Assembly: GCF_018320785.1 (NCBI RefSeq)
Contig: NC_054877.1
Location: 19,698,329-19,762,328, forward strand
DNA length: 64,000 bases
Source: Cheilinus undulatus
Taxonomy: Eukaryota > Chordata > Actinopteri > Labriformes > Labridae
Reading direction: 5' to 3'
The notes below the pieces were generated by a model. It was not told the DNA's origin. It was given only the letters and a program-made list of their open reading frames with translations, and searched no databases. The first letter of the stretch is position 1. Every line of letters begins with the position of its first letter. Shown piece after piece: positions 26,001 to 36,704 of this stretch. The position numbers and the translations under genes were made by a program.

Positions 26001-26431
26001 ATAAGCATGTCTCTGCAGATGAAGGCAGCATCTGTGTTATCAAAACACAGTGACTCCTGCTGCAGAACACACTTCACATAAGGCCCAGAGCTTTGTGCTG
26101 AATATTTGAAAGGATCTGCCTGAATGCATTCATCACTTTAAAAGCTACAGAGGTGACAGGTAACATTGAAATAAATTCAGTTTTATGATACTGCCAGCAA
26201 ATTTAAAACACCCCTAGGTGATGCATAACTCCCACATTCTTACCGACGGCTGGAAGACTTGTAAGCGGAGAATGACTGCTGGCTAATGGACGACTTGGAG
26301 CTCAGGAAACAGCTGCTCTCAAAGTGATGCTGCTGCTGCTGCATCTCCTGTCGTTGATAGAGACGCTGCTGCTGATACTGCTGCAGCTGCTGCTTCTCCT
26401 GCTTCCGCATCACTTGTATTGATTCTGACAT
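351..26431 (-). CDS. myom1: Myomesin-1 (M-band structural protein), 3'-partial, 34 coding exons traced
   Basis: Myomesin crosslinks myosin thick filaments and titin at the sarcomere M-band. The spliced reading frame gives about 1,384 residues: a unique N-terminus, two Ig domains (My2-My3), five fibronectin-III domains (My4-My8), then four Ig domains (My9-My12). The final Ig, My13, should lie past the left edge. All exon junctions keep phase with GT-AG sites. Recognisable family stretches include WKQPAVEGSSPILGYY, VKSPRFALFDLAEG and EGRSYIFRVRA. The ATG at 26431 sits one base after a CAG acceptor; an ATG 12 bases upstream belongs to the intron. MYOM1 rather than MYOM2 is chosen from sequence similarity and from the adjacent MYL12 gene, as in human 18p11. 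Which teleost paralogue (1a or 1b) it is cannot be told. Exon coordinates are in the block entries. Confidence 0.95.
1262..2841. mobile_element. hAT-like nonautonomous element in a MYOM1 intron
   Basis: Left end CAGTGTTTTCCAACCTTTTC with a C-rich run; right end CATGTTGGGAACCCTAG. The arms parallel those of the element at 60713-62138 (for example TGATCTTTGGTGTCCCC against GATCTTCTGTGTCCCC), so the family is the same. I could not find a clean 8-bp duplication; the right edge is approximate. At 2640-2790 wording such as ACTGTACTTTTACTTGAGTA suggests a second repeat inside. It lies in the 2.4-kb intron 952-3378. Confidence 0.55.
6060..6257 (-). repeat. Degenerate tRNA-related dispersed repeat
   Basis: CCTTTATTTAAATTTG, GCAGGAAAAGTGGGGAGA, GGGGATGAAATGCAACAA, then GGAATCAAACG: this is a worn copy of a very common teleost repeat whose minus strand carries tRNA-like boxes. 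It abuts the hAT element at 6266. Confidence 0.45.
6266..6778. mobile_element. Nonautonomous hAT (Charlie-like) MITE with 8-bp target duplication
   Basis: Left CAGTGGTTCACAACTG and right CAGTTGAGAATCACTG are inverted repeats of the classic CAGTGGTTCTCAACTGG end. CTCTAAAG (6258-6265) and CTCTAGAG (6779-6786) are 8-bp flanking repeats with one mismatch. Length is 513 bases. It has no transposase and lies inside the MYOM1 intron 5957-7234. Confidence 0.85.
8283..15432 (-). CDS. myom1: MYOM1 coding exons 10-20: five fibronectin type III domains (residues 409-950)
   Basis: Exon pairs per domain: 15291-15432 with 14728-14927; 14293-14417 with 13167-13350; 12883-13054 with 12034-12155; 10816-11012 with 10482-10608; 8520-8704 with 8283-8397. 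A 57-base exon at 14584-14640 (APWTGMIKFTEEDPT) separates domains 1 and 2, exactly where mammalian MYOM1 has SAPWTGQI. Each domain has the FN3 marks: a proline-rich start, a W near the middle, a GYY/YY motif, and the FRVRA(x)N(x)AG strand near the end. I found no exon matching the embryonic-heart (EH) insert of mammalian MYOM1; it is absent or not recognisable. Confidence 0.93.
8705..10481 (-). repeat. myom1: MYOM1 intron 18 with an imperfect tandem duplication at 9329-9550
   Basis: Two related blocks, 9329-9387 and 9489-9550, share the order AGTAAGG, CGAGTAAG/CAAGTAAG, then CTATCAGGTGGG/CTGTCTAGGTGGG, with a period near 160 bases. Neither is coding. No other feature is seen in this 1.8-kb intron. 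Confidence 0.4.
11013..12033 (-). other. myom1: MYOM1 intron 16
   Basis: About 1 kb. At 11299-11345 CCAGTGGCTGGATAATTTTC with CCCAGAAAGCCAGGCGAGAC looks like the end of an old repeat. Nothing else is seen. Confidence 0.35.
12156..12882 (-). other. myom1: MYOM1 intron 15
   Basis: A/T-rich unique-looking intron DNA; no feature. Confidence 0.5.
13351..14292 (-). other. myom1: MYOM1 intron 13
   Basis: A/T-rich intron DNA; no repeat or ORF that I can support. Confidence 0.5.
15894..18514 (-). CDS. myom1: MYOM1 coding exons 4-9: Ig domains My2 and My3 (residues 173-408)
   Basis: Exons are 18357-18514, 18065-18157, 17837-17925 (My2), 17504-17548 (15-residue linker) and 16153-16314, 15894-16055 (My3). 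My2 shows the Ig pattern KLHCTVAGWPKP, then WYKNN, then CDFLDTAKYHVSA. My3 shows LGCTVIV, VVWYRD, then LNKEDEGMYTLRI. The tiny linker exon at 17504 encodes an acidic glycine/proline-rich segment where mammalian MYOM1 has a longer insert, so this linker is short here. Domain identity is established from the family; no binding function is shown by the sequence alone. Confidence 0.92.
16315..17503 (-). other. myom1: MYOM1 intron 7
   Basis: About 1.2 kb between the linker exon and My3; nothing recognisable. Confidence 0.5.
18628..26431 (-). CDS. myom1: MYOM1 coding exons 1-3: unique N-terminal region (residues 1-172)
   Basis: Exons are 26244-26431, 18911-19051 and 18628-18814. Exon 1 (63 residues) starts MSESIQV and is rich in glutamine, from imperfect CAG repeats, followed by a serine-rich stretch ending SSSRR. 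Exon 2 carries KLSPLPKRAKR, close to the KLSPKPKRAK segment of mammalian myomesin-1, then YVIPVF. Exon 3 has the conserved helix-like EEGINYVAMRNLF and the basic RTVHIRESAERVGMSKT segment, which aligns with the region before My2. In the family the N-terminal part (My1) binds the myosin rod; that role is inferred here. Intron 1 between exons 1 and 2 is about 7.2 kb. Confidence 0.9.
20585..20690. repeat. TATAT/ATTATA-rich low-complexity tract
   Basis: More than 85 percent A/T with repeated TATATTA and AATATGA words that can fold back on themselves. It lies about 180 bases before the hAT-like element. Confidence 0.6.
20872..21827. mobile_element. Nonautonomous hAT-like element with TAGG...GTATC ends
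   Basis: The left end TAGGGATGAGTATCG and the right end (complement of ATGATACCCAAGCCTA) form imperfect inverted repeats of the TAGGGATGGGTATCG type found in fish. The interior repeats words such as GGCACC and TATCG. On the minus strand at 21390-21190 a frame contains DDISLLKQEQRTAVRCFL, which resembles the start of RecQ-like helicase domains. A clean target duplication was not found. Confidence 0.5.
26320..26410 (-). repeat. myom1: Imperfect CAG repeat coding for glutamine
   Basis: Read on the minus strand, CAG/CAA codons are clustered (QQLQQYQQQ, then EMQQQQHH). It is interrupted, not a pure microsatellite, and lies wholly inside coding exon 1 of MYOM1. Confidence 0.7.
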
Positions 26432-26432
26432 C

Positions 26433-28596
26433 CTGAAGGCCACCCCGCCAACTTATTTCAGACTTCCCTTTTTTAACCAGCTCTGTAAATCAATCCCATT
26501 GTTATTATAACAGTTTGATGCCCTTTATGGGGTTAGTTTAAGGCAGGAGATGGTGATTAGCCATTAGGGATGGAGGTTTCAGCAACTAGGTAATGTTAAA
26601 GCTGTTAAAGCTGTTAAGATGGTGCCTTTGCTTTTGATTTGTGTTGGCAGTTAAATGTTAGCACCAGTTAAATCTATTACTATTGTTAAATAAAGAAGCA
26701 GTGGGTAACAGTAAACTGTGGCAGCATCTTTTTGTTTACACGCTACACTTTGGTTTGGTGTCTCATAGAGTATTTGGGTTGAATGAAATTCAGCAGATAT
26801 TGCCTTAAAAAGTTCATTATTACAGTCGGCAGCTATGAAAATTGCTGCCTATATTTACAACCCATAATATCAGCTGTAATTATCAGACTGTATCGACTAT
26901 AAATATTGGCTGTATAAAACGATTACTTTGTAAAGTTTTAGGCAGGACCAACAGGCCTATGCCAGCTTAAGTCTTTTTCTTTGTTCATCCTCATTCCTTA
27001 AATTTTAAGTTTGTTCTTATGACTGAAGTTTGTTTCTTTAAACCCTAAAGTGTTTTAAAGACTTAAGTTTTAGCTCTGAACTACATTTACATATCATATC
27101 AATATTGGTATTAGCAAAATTGAATTTGTAAATATCAGCACATCAGATATCAGCAAAAATCCAACATCTTGTAGCCCTAATTTATAAATGTTTTTAAGGC
27201 AGTTGCCCAGGGCTGGGGGATATATTGAATCTTCAAGATATGTTGATAGATTTTCAAACAAGACAATGGTAACCTTATGTCACCCACTTTTCCAACTGTT
27301 TCCAATTTATACTTGCAATTCAGTCACTCTCTTTTAGTTAAAACTATAGCCTAAGATCATGAAGTTTCTGTGCTGTTTTAACCACGCTCATTAGATAATT
27401 TATCATTCTGACATATTCAAAAGTATGTCAAATTTACATAACCTTAATATTCAGAAATGTCTGAGTTTTGGTCAAATTTAGATAGATCATAAGAGTTTGT
27501 CTGCAATAAACGACTAAAAACTAAAAATCGCCCAATAGTGAGTATCTACAACGTTTGCTGTAGCATTACACAGGTTATATTACAATAATAATATTACCAA
27601 ATAGACTTAGATATGATTTTTCTCTCCATATCTCCAAGCCCCACCAATAATCTTCACAGGTGGACACATAACAATGAAAAACAAAATATGTTGTGATCTA
27701 AAACAATGAGCAACGTGGGGGTTGTCTTAGGTAAATACTTCATACTTTGGGACTATGCATTGTTCATGCATGTAAAAGTAATAAATATTACACTCTGTAA
27801 GTACTGGCACCTGAACAAACAACTATGGCTATTGTCAATTAATTTGTCAATTCATCAACTAATAAATTGGTGCACAGTAAATAATTCCCACTGAAATCCC
27901 ATAAAGCCAGTCTTCACATTTGCTTACACTTGATTTGTTCATTTAAAGACAAATGTTTGGTTTCATATAAAACAAATACTCACATTTGAGAAGCTGAAAA
28001 GAGAGGAATTTAGCATTGTTGCTGTATTACATGACTTGAACAACTATTTATGCTTATGATGAGCAACATTTTTTGATTTACCACTCCACCAATTTCTTCA
28101 GGTTGCAGCTTTACATTTTGAGCAGTTCACACCAAGCTTAGATCCTTTAAGTAATCACAGAGCCCTAAGGTAATTTGAACTATTTCAGCTCATGACAACA
28201 GACTAGGAAATGTGTTTTCTGATGGTCAAGTCCTTGAGAAAACAGCAGACAGGCGGAGTCTCTGTCTTTTTAATGAACTGTCAAAATGTACTGACAGCCA
28301 TGAAGGCACAGAGCTCATAAAAAGATCTGAGTCGTAATTTCATGTTATGTGTAGGTTAAAGTCAAATGAATTGATCAGGCCTTCTTTTAGGATGACTTCA
28401 GTAGCACATGCAAACCAACCTACAAGGACACACCTTGTTAGTGTAAAGCGCAGGACTACATATTAAATATGTTAAAACAAATCAAACGTGTTCAAAATAG
28501 GTTCCAGACGATGACAATCGGGCACGTTGTACAATAACAAATCATCAATGTTTGATAAAGAATCAAAAATAAAATGTACGTTTATATGTCACTCAC
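26433..28596 (-). other. myom1: MYOM1 5' intron between the untranslated exon and coding exon 1
   Basis: About 2.2 kb, A/T-rich, with GTGAGT donor and CCTTCAG acceptor. No repeat or ORF is supported. Confidence 0.45.
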
Positions 28597-28760
28597 CACA
28601 GTTATGAATTCCCAAATCCACACTGGATGAAAATGAGAGAAAGGGTGATCTATTCCAAAAGTAGCTAAAGCAAGTCCAGATCCAGGCAAAGCAGCAGGGT
28701 GAGGGGCAGCGGACAGCACGGCAGTCCACAGAACAAAAATAATGCTGCCACTCGGCAGAA
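28597..28760 (-). other. myom1: Probable untranslated first exon of MYOM1
   Basis: Coding exon 1 begins with only one untranslated base after its acceptor (26432), so a further 5' exon is required. On the minus strand an excellent donor (CTGTG then GTGAGTGAC) lies at 28596. Just above it, a TTAAAAGG TATA-like element and CArG box lie at 28781-28790, which would place transcription start near 28755-28760. The exon boundaries are inferred; the transcription start is approximate. Confidence 0.5.
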
Positions 28761-28780
28761 TGCACAAGACACCGTCAGGA

Positions 28781-28811
28781 CCTTTTAAGGCTGGGACGGA
28801 TTTAAATTTAG
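28781..28811 (-). promoter_or_regulatory. CArG box (SRF) and MEF2 site in the MYOM1 promoter
   Basis: CCTTTTAAGG at 28781-28790 matches the SRF consensus CC(A/T)6GG exactly. TTAAATTTAG at 28802-28811 matches the MEF2 consensus YTA(A/T)4TAR exactly. They are 11 bases apart and lie directly upstream of the inferred MYOM1 start. SRF and MEF2 are the usual drivers of sarcomeric genes, so the fit with myomesin is good. No binding data are available here. Confidence 0.55.
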
Positions 28812-29640
28812 ACCATGAGACCCATGAGAAGGGCCAAGCAGAGGAGCCTCTGTTAGGCCCGACTGCCTACTGTGAGGATCCACTGAAAGGGGGATTTGGG
28901 GGCAACTTCTTGTGTGCAATCGTGGATCTATCAAATTATCAGTACATCGCAGAAGAGCTGCTTTAGGCCTATTTGGTGACTGTTATCTGTTAAACTGGAT
29001 AGAGTTCTTCTTCTTTGGTTGAGGCAAGTTAGGCTTAGACGCATCAACGGCGCATTGCTGCCAAAGATAGAGTTCTCTCAAAGCTTCTCTATTAACAAGC
29101 TACAACAGTTTACATCCAGGCCCAGAACTTGTACGAAATTGCTGCCGAATTTCGACCACCTCTAAAGCTCACTCAAAAGACAGCTTCACCAAAATGTACA
29201 AACATAACCTTTAGAATGCCATACAGATAAGCTACCCAACTTATATTTTGCCACGGCGTATGAGCAGTCTCTCATCTGTGGAAAATTATGTAATAATTGG
29301 TTAAACAAAATTGAACACGAACGAAACCCCCCAAAAATAATTCATACAAAAACCGTGGCAGTTGACGCGTTTTTAAGCTATTGCTGTCATCTAGTGGTGG
29401 AGTATATCAACTACACCATGTGTTGCCGCTACAAACATGGCATATCAACAAAAATTATGCTTTAAATTTAATTTTTGTGTGTTAAAACCCTCAATATGTT
29501 GTTTTGAACTCAGTCAGTATTTTAATTGCCCGTTTAGACCGACGTAAAATAAATAAACCGTTACACATTAAAACGACATGGAATATTCCAGGCCGTTGGC
29601 TTCTTCCAGCTCTGCTCTGATTGGTCAGTTTCGAAGAGAG
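28812..29640. other. Divergent intergenic region between MYOM1 and MYL12
   Basis: About 0.8 kb separates the two head-to-head genes. On the MYL12 side an inverted CCAAT box (ATTGG) lies at 29620-29624, about 20-60 bases before the likely start. No ORF or repeat is convincing inside. Confidence 0.5.
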
Positions 29641-29742
29641 GAAATAAAACATTGATGGTTCCTCTCTTCTTCATCAGGCCGTGGATGCTCCTCTTCTAGC
29701 TGCGTGGACAGCCTTGTGGCAGTGACGCTTGTTTTCTTCAAG
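29640..29742 (+). other. myl12: Probable untranslated first exon of MYL12
   Basis: The coding exon starts 26 bases after an acceptor at 31166, so an upstream non-coding exon is expected. A donor TTCTTCAAG then GTATGTG at 29742/29743 fits, downstream of an inverted CCAAT box. The start of the exon is approximate. Confidence 0.5.
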
Positions 29743-32627
<2,885 letters not shown>

Positions 32628-32881
32628 TGACAGTAGCAGCTCTAGGCAAGGTTTCTTCTGTAAAGTGTGTGTGTCTTAAATGGGTCTCTCCTTAGAACAG
32701 CTATATCCTGTATATGTGGCTAATTATAAGCTTCACTGTGGAATAGCTCACTGAAGGTCATATATTTAAGCTGCTTGGTGGACCCCCTCCCACCAACTTC
32801 TCAAACCTACTGTCAAAGCTCATTTGCACATCAGTGAAAACATTAAAAGGGTCTGTATAAGCTGTCATGGACAAAGCTGGA

Positions 32882-32887
32882 AATAAA
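32882..32887 (+). terminator. MYL12 polyadenylation signal
   Basis: AATAAA lies 255 bases after the MYL12 stop codon, followed by a T/G-rich stretch (TTGGTTTGGTTTTG) at about 32914. This gives a short 3' UTR. Confidence 0.7.
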
Positions 32888-32905
32888 CTGAAGCAAGGAA
32901 TCTGT

Positions 32906-33981
32906 TATCATGATTGGTTTGGTTTTGCTGACTACTTGTATGCAAAAGTTTGCAAATTAAAATGTCTTCTCAGATAAAGCACAAACTATCCAAATTTTCA
33001 AAAATATTTTATTTTAAAACAAATCCAAACAGATATGTCAGTGTTGGTTAAAAGTATTATCCATTCCACAGTGCACAGTATTTTCAAAGTTACATGATGA
33101 TCAATTGCTAGGTCAAACAAGAGGAGGCAAACAAATAAATACACAAGATGACCAAAAGAATATGAACAGCATTGTGTACTTCTAGGGCACATATGCTTTG
33201 GGCATGGGTTCCATGTAATGATTTGTTTCAGATTTTCCTGATGCCATTCAGTTAATTACATGCATCCTAATAACATGCCTTCAAGAAAGAACCTGGAATA
33301 ACCTCCTAGTTATAACAGGACAATGTCCAATGAGAAGCACACTTTGATATCAGTTTTTTTCTCACTGGATGCTAGCCCAATTATAAAGATTTGGGCTGAG
33401 CTGGGTCAAGGAGTTCAAGTTCCCCCTTATTTCCCATTGTTAGAGCAACATCAACAATCACTTATTTTCTCAGCAGCAAGGTGTCTGAAATCTGCAATTA
33501 AAAACTCAAACAGAAACTGTGATGGCAACAAACTAGCTGTTGGTGTCCACATACTTTTGGCCATGAGTGTAGAAACTGCCATCAACAGTTGGAATACCAC
33601 AATGACAAGACAACACATTTTGTCTTACATTGTACATTTTGTGAGGTATTAGCTGATAAACTGGAACCAGTTTACTGACATCATTATGGATATTTCTACT
33701 AATCATTGGACTGTGGCAGTTTTATGATCATGAATTTGTTCTCTTTTAGGGCATCACACTTCTGATACTTTCACAGTGCAACTGTGGTTAAAAAAAAAAA
33801 CACCTTAATTTCAGTCTTCATTTTAACCAAAGTATCAGAGATTTTTCTGGCATCAACATCTGGAATGAGAGCTCTTGCATACACACCACAGCAACAATAA
33901 ATAGACAAGGAGCTGCTCCATATTTTCTGTACATTTGCATTTTTGCTCACAGAGCAATGATTATCACATAGTATCTCCTCT
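32906..33981. other. Intergenic tail-to-tail region between MYL12 and BAG1
   Basis: This probably includes the BAG1 3' UTR; TTTATT at 33008-33013 reads AATAAA on the minus strand. At 33540-33571 the words GGTGTCCACATACTTTTGG and CCATGAGTGTA resemble the terminal inverted repeat of a fish Tc1-like element, so at least one transposon end is present. The open frame at 33323-33652 lies in this repeat-like DNA and matches no protein I know. Confidence 0.35.
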
Positions 33982-35560
33982 CTACTCTGCCAATGCAAGG
34001 TTTTTCGACTGGATCTTTGATAGGTGGTCTGATATACAAGCTTCAATCTTGTCACACTGGGCCAGAAAATCCTGTTGATCGACAAAAATCACACTTAATA
34101 AAATTAATCAATATATTAATTTGGTTTAGTGTAGCTGGAAAAGTGTTTACCTGCACTGTCTTTACAAGCCCCTTTTTCTTCATTCTGCAGTCATTGAAAT
34201 TTTCAGGAAGACTCTGGTAAGAAAAAAAGTAACAATTCATGGTGAGATTTCAAAGCATAAACAAACTCAAAAAATAAACAACAGAGCCAGAATAGGTCAC
34301 CATTGCATCAATCTGCTCCAGGATCTTCATGAACTGTTCTGCAGCTATTTTCACTCTGTGGTCAAGTTTACCCAACGCTTCAGCCTGGAGGTCTTTGGCC
34401 AGGAAACCCTGTGGGTGATAAACAGATGACAGTCAAAGCATGTGAGCACATATTAGAACAACATGTTGGAGAACAAATCTGACCACACAGTTAGTCACAG
34501 GTTACAAACATTTTTGAGTCCAGTCAACTCCCCGTCAACCTTCTCCAGTTTTTTGGCCGTCTGTTCCACTGACTTCTCAATGTCTTTCAGCTTCTTAAGT
34601 TCAGCTTCTTCCTCTGGGCTGTTCTGTTTGTAGAGTATCGTTAGTATCTCTCAACATTTTTATTCAAACGTTAGAAATATTACTCATCAAATGTGGCTTT
34701 ACCCGCTTTCCAATCATCATAAGCTTGCAACCTTCTTTTACTCCATAGCTGGTCAGGCTCTCCTCCATGTCCTTCAGGGATTTCCCTAGAATGTCAGGAT
34801 GAATCAGGTAATGTTAGATTCAGACTTAGCGAGTTTTACTTGGCTGTGAAACACATCAAACATCTGCTGCCTACCTTTGAAAATCAGTTTCTGTGATGTT
34901 TGAGGTACTCCAGTTGCTTGTGTGAGAGCATCTGCCAAGTCTTTGACTGTTGGACTCTTGCCATCATCTTCAGCTGGTAATGTAATGCTGTGCTTTGTAG
35001 ATCCTGGAATAGAGGAAAGAAATCACAAATGCATCACCGATACTAAGCACATCCCACATAATGAGAGGACAATATGGATGACTTGGTAGTAAATGATGCG
35101 CTGATTCTATTCAACCTTCTTCTCTAAACCATTAGTTTGAATCCATCAACAAAACACGATCATACCCATGTATACCATGAATATTACGGTAGGGAAGGTC
35201 TAAACTTTTGAGGAAAAAATAATACCTTAAATAAAAGCTGACGATTTAGGAAAAGGGAGCATAGATAAATCAAAACAAAGGGACTACATCTGAAGAAGTT
35301 AACCCTAAGATTTTCACACTGCACGTGTAAGCTTTAATATAAAAGTAACCCAAGTTGAAGCTAGCTCCCAGACTTAGTCGCTACATATTCGCTAAGAGCT
35401 AACATGGCCTCAGAAGCTAACCATTAACTACGAGCGACGTTCGATGGGAAGTAAGAAATATTTCATTGGCTGTCAATTTGCTCTTAATATTTTACTAACA
35501 ATAGATTTTAAAAACCCAATTACCGTATGCAACTGTCACTGTCATCTTTTGCTCTGACAT
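33982..35560 (-). CDS. bag1: BAG1 (Hsp70 co-chaperone / nucleotide exchange factor)
   Basis: BAG1 stimulates ADP release from Hsp70 through its BAG domain and reaches the proteasome through a ubiquitin-like domain. Exons (minus strand): 35524-35560, 34875-35003, 34703-34785, 34510-34623, 34301-34408, 34151-34213, 33982-34071, giving 207 residues in one frame. Residues about 6-82 are ubiquitin-like ([20 protein letters not shown], then IFKGKSL). Residues about 100-195 form the three-helix BAG domain ([48 protein letters not shown]). An in-frame TAA lies 9 bases before the ATG, so the mammalian CUG-initiated long form (BAG-1L) cannot be made from this exon; only the short form is supported. The donor after 34510 is GTTTGT, weak but GT. 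Confidence 0.95.
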
Positions 35561-35629
35561 TTTGTTTTATAGCGTACTTTTATCACTACATGAATCACAC
35601 AGCAGGCTAACAGTTGTCAGCTGCGAACC

Positions 35630-35637
35630 ACTTCCGG
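35630..35637 (-). promoter_or_regulatory. ETS-family site in the BAG1 promoter
   Basis: ACTTCCGG (CCGGAAGT on the coding strand) is a full ETS/GABPA core, 70 bases upstream of the BAG1 ATG. Such sites mark TATA-less housekeeping promoters. A TATAAAA word at 35564-35570 is too close to the ATG to be the start element. Confidence 0.5.
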
Positions 35638-35640
35638 GAT

Positions 35641-35910
35641 AAACAGGAAGCACTTCTTCACAAATTTTCTTTTATGAATACATCTTTACATGAATCAACT
35701 GTTCCAGCGAGCGACAAAAGCGAAAACGATTTCATGTAATAAACAGTCAAACAATATTGTGTTTACACATCCTTTTTGCTTTCAACACCATTATTTTCAT
35801 AATCCTGACTGTTCGCCATAGTTGCAGAAAAAAATGTAATAAAAAAAATGTAATAGGCACGTTATTCAAGTTGATATGAGTTCGAAATGTTACGGATGAC
35901 ATATCTCATC
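35641..35910. other. Upstream region of BAG1
   Basis: Beyond the ETS site no further motif or gene is seen before the tRNA-Arg-like fragment. Confidence 0.4.
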
Positions 35911-35942
35911 TGGCTCTTGGCGCAATGGATAGCGCATTTGAC
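35911..35942 (+). pseudogene. Truncated tRNA-Arg-like 5' half
   Basis: GGCTCTTGGCGCAATGGATA followed by GCGCATTTGACT matches the 5' half of vertebrate tRNA-Arg(UCU): acceptor strand, D-arm with A box, and start of the anticodon stem. The next bases do not complete an anticodon arm and no T-arm or B box follows. It is either a tRNA pseudogene or the head of a tRNA-derived SINE. Confidence 0.5.
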
Positions 35943-36099
35943 TATTTTGAACTTTGGGACAATGACACACGCGTATTCTGCTCACATCAGTCCAAAACCA
36001 GTCTCAACAGTCCCAATAGCAGCAATGAGGTCTCTATTAAAAACACTGTAGTCTGTGTAATGTCCAGGGACTTTCAGCAGATGGAAGCAGGTTGTAGAC

Positions 36100-36180
36100 C
36101 AGTGGTACTCAACCTCATTTTACCAAAGAGCCACACTGTCTAAAAAATACTTCAGCGAGAGCCACAATATAACCCGAGAA
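36100..36180 (+). mobile_element. Solitary hAT-like terminal sequence
   Basis: CAGTGGTACTCAACCTCATT followed by AGAGCCAC resembles the CAGTGGTTCTCAACC end of nonautonomous hAT (Charlie-like) elements. I did not find the matching right end nearby, so only a fragment is claimed. Confidence 0.35.
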
Positions 36181-36585
36181 TGTAAGGCAGACAACAGATC
36201 AGTTAATCTGAAGTTGAAATCATACTAAACTGTGAATTAGTGGATAATTATGAGGTTGATGGGATACAAATGTCTGTATAGTATTATAAGAAGCAATCTG
36301 TCACTGATAATGAGCATATATTTATTTCATTTGTCACTGACATCAGGCTAAACATTTTTTGCGATTTCCATTTATTTTTATAAATCAGTGCTATTGGTCA
36401 CCCATTACATCTGCCAGTGGTTTGAACTAATTTTAAAGCAATAGCCTAACATATGCCAATAGATCAATTTTTTCGTTCCCTGAAAAGTGGTCATTTTGGA
36501 GAAACCAGTCTTTGGCCCAACACCACCTGTTGTTCAAACTGTTCAAAATATGCTTTAATGGCATGAATGGTTAAAAGCTTTGTTG

Positions 36586-36700
36586 CCAAAGCAGAGTACA
36601 TAAACAAAACAAAACAAATAATAATAATAACGGCAATCACAATAACACTACTGATAATAATAAAATATTTACCAAAAAAAAACTACAAAGTTATTGATTA
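36586..36700. repeat. AT-rich ATA/ATAA simple repeat tract
   Basis: Imperfect AACAAA and ATAATAATA-type units run through this A/T-rich stretch immediately beside the 3' end of the LINE copy. It may be the degenerated tail region of that insertion. Confidence 0.4.
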
Positions 36701-36704
36701 TTGG

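Larger units (their letters stand above)
19052..26243 (-). other. myom1: MYOM1 intron between coding exons 1 and 2
   Basis: A 7.2-kb intron. It contains an A/T palindromic simple repeat (20585-20690) and a hAT-like element (20872-21827). From 22 to 26 kb the sequence is A/T-rich, and no coding match is seen. Long first introns of muscle genes often hold enhancers, but no clear cluster of muscle motifs is visible. Confidence 0.6.

Noticed and set aside
26431-26443. Upstream ATG that would start MYOM1 with MAFR
   Set aside because: These codons include the CCTTCAG acceptor; splicing places only one base before the ATG at 26431.
33323-33652. 109-codon plus-strand frame between MYL12 and BAG1
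   Set aside because: It overlaps a Tc1-like terminal sequence and has no protein likeness.
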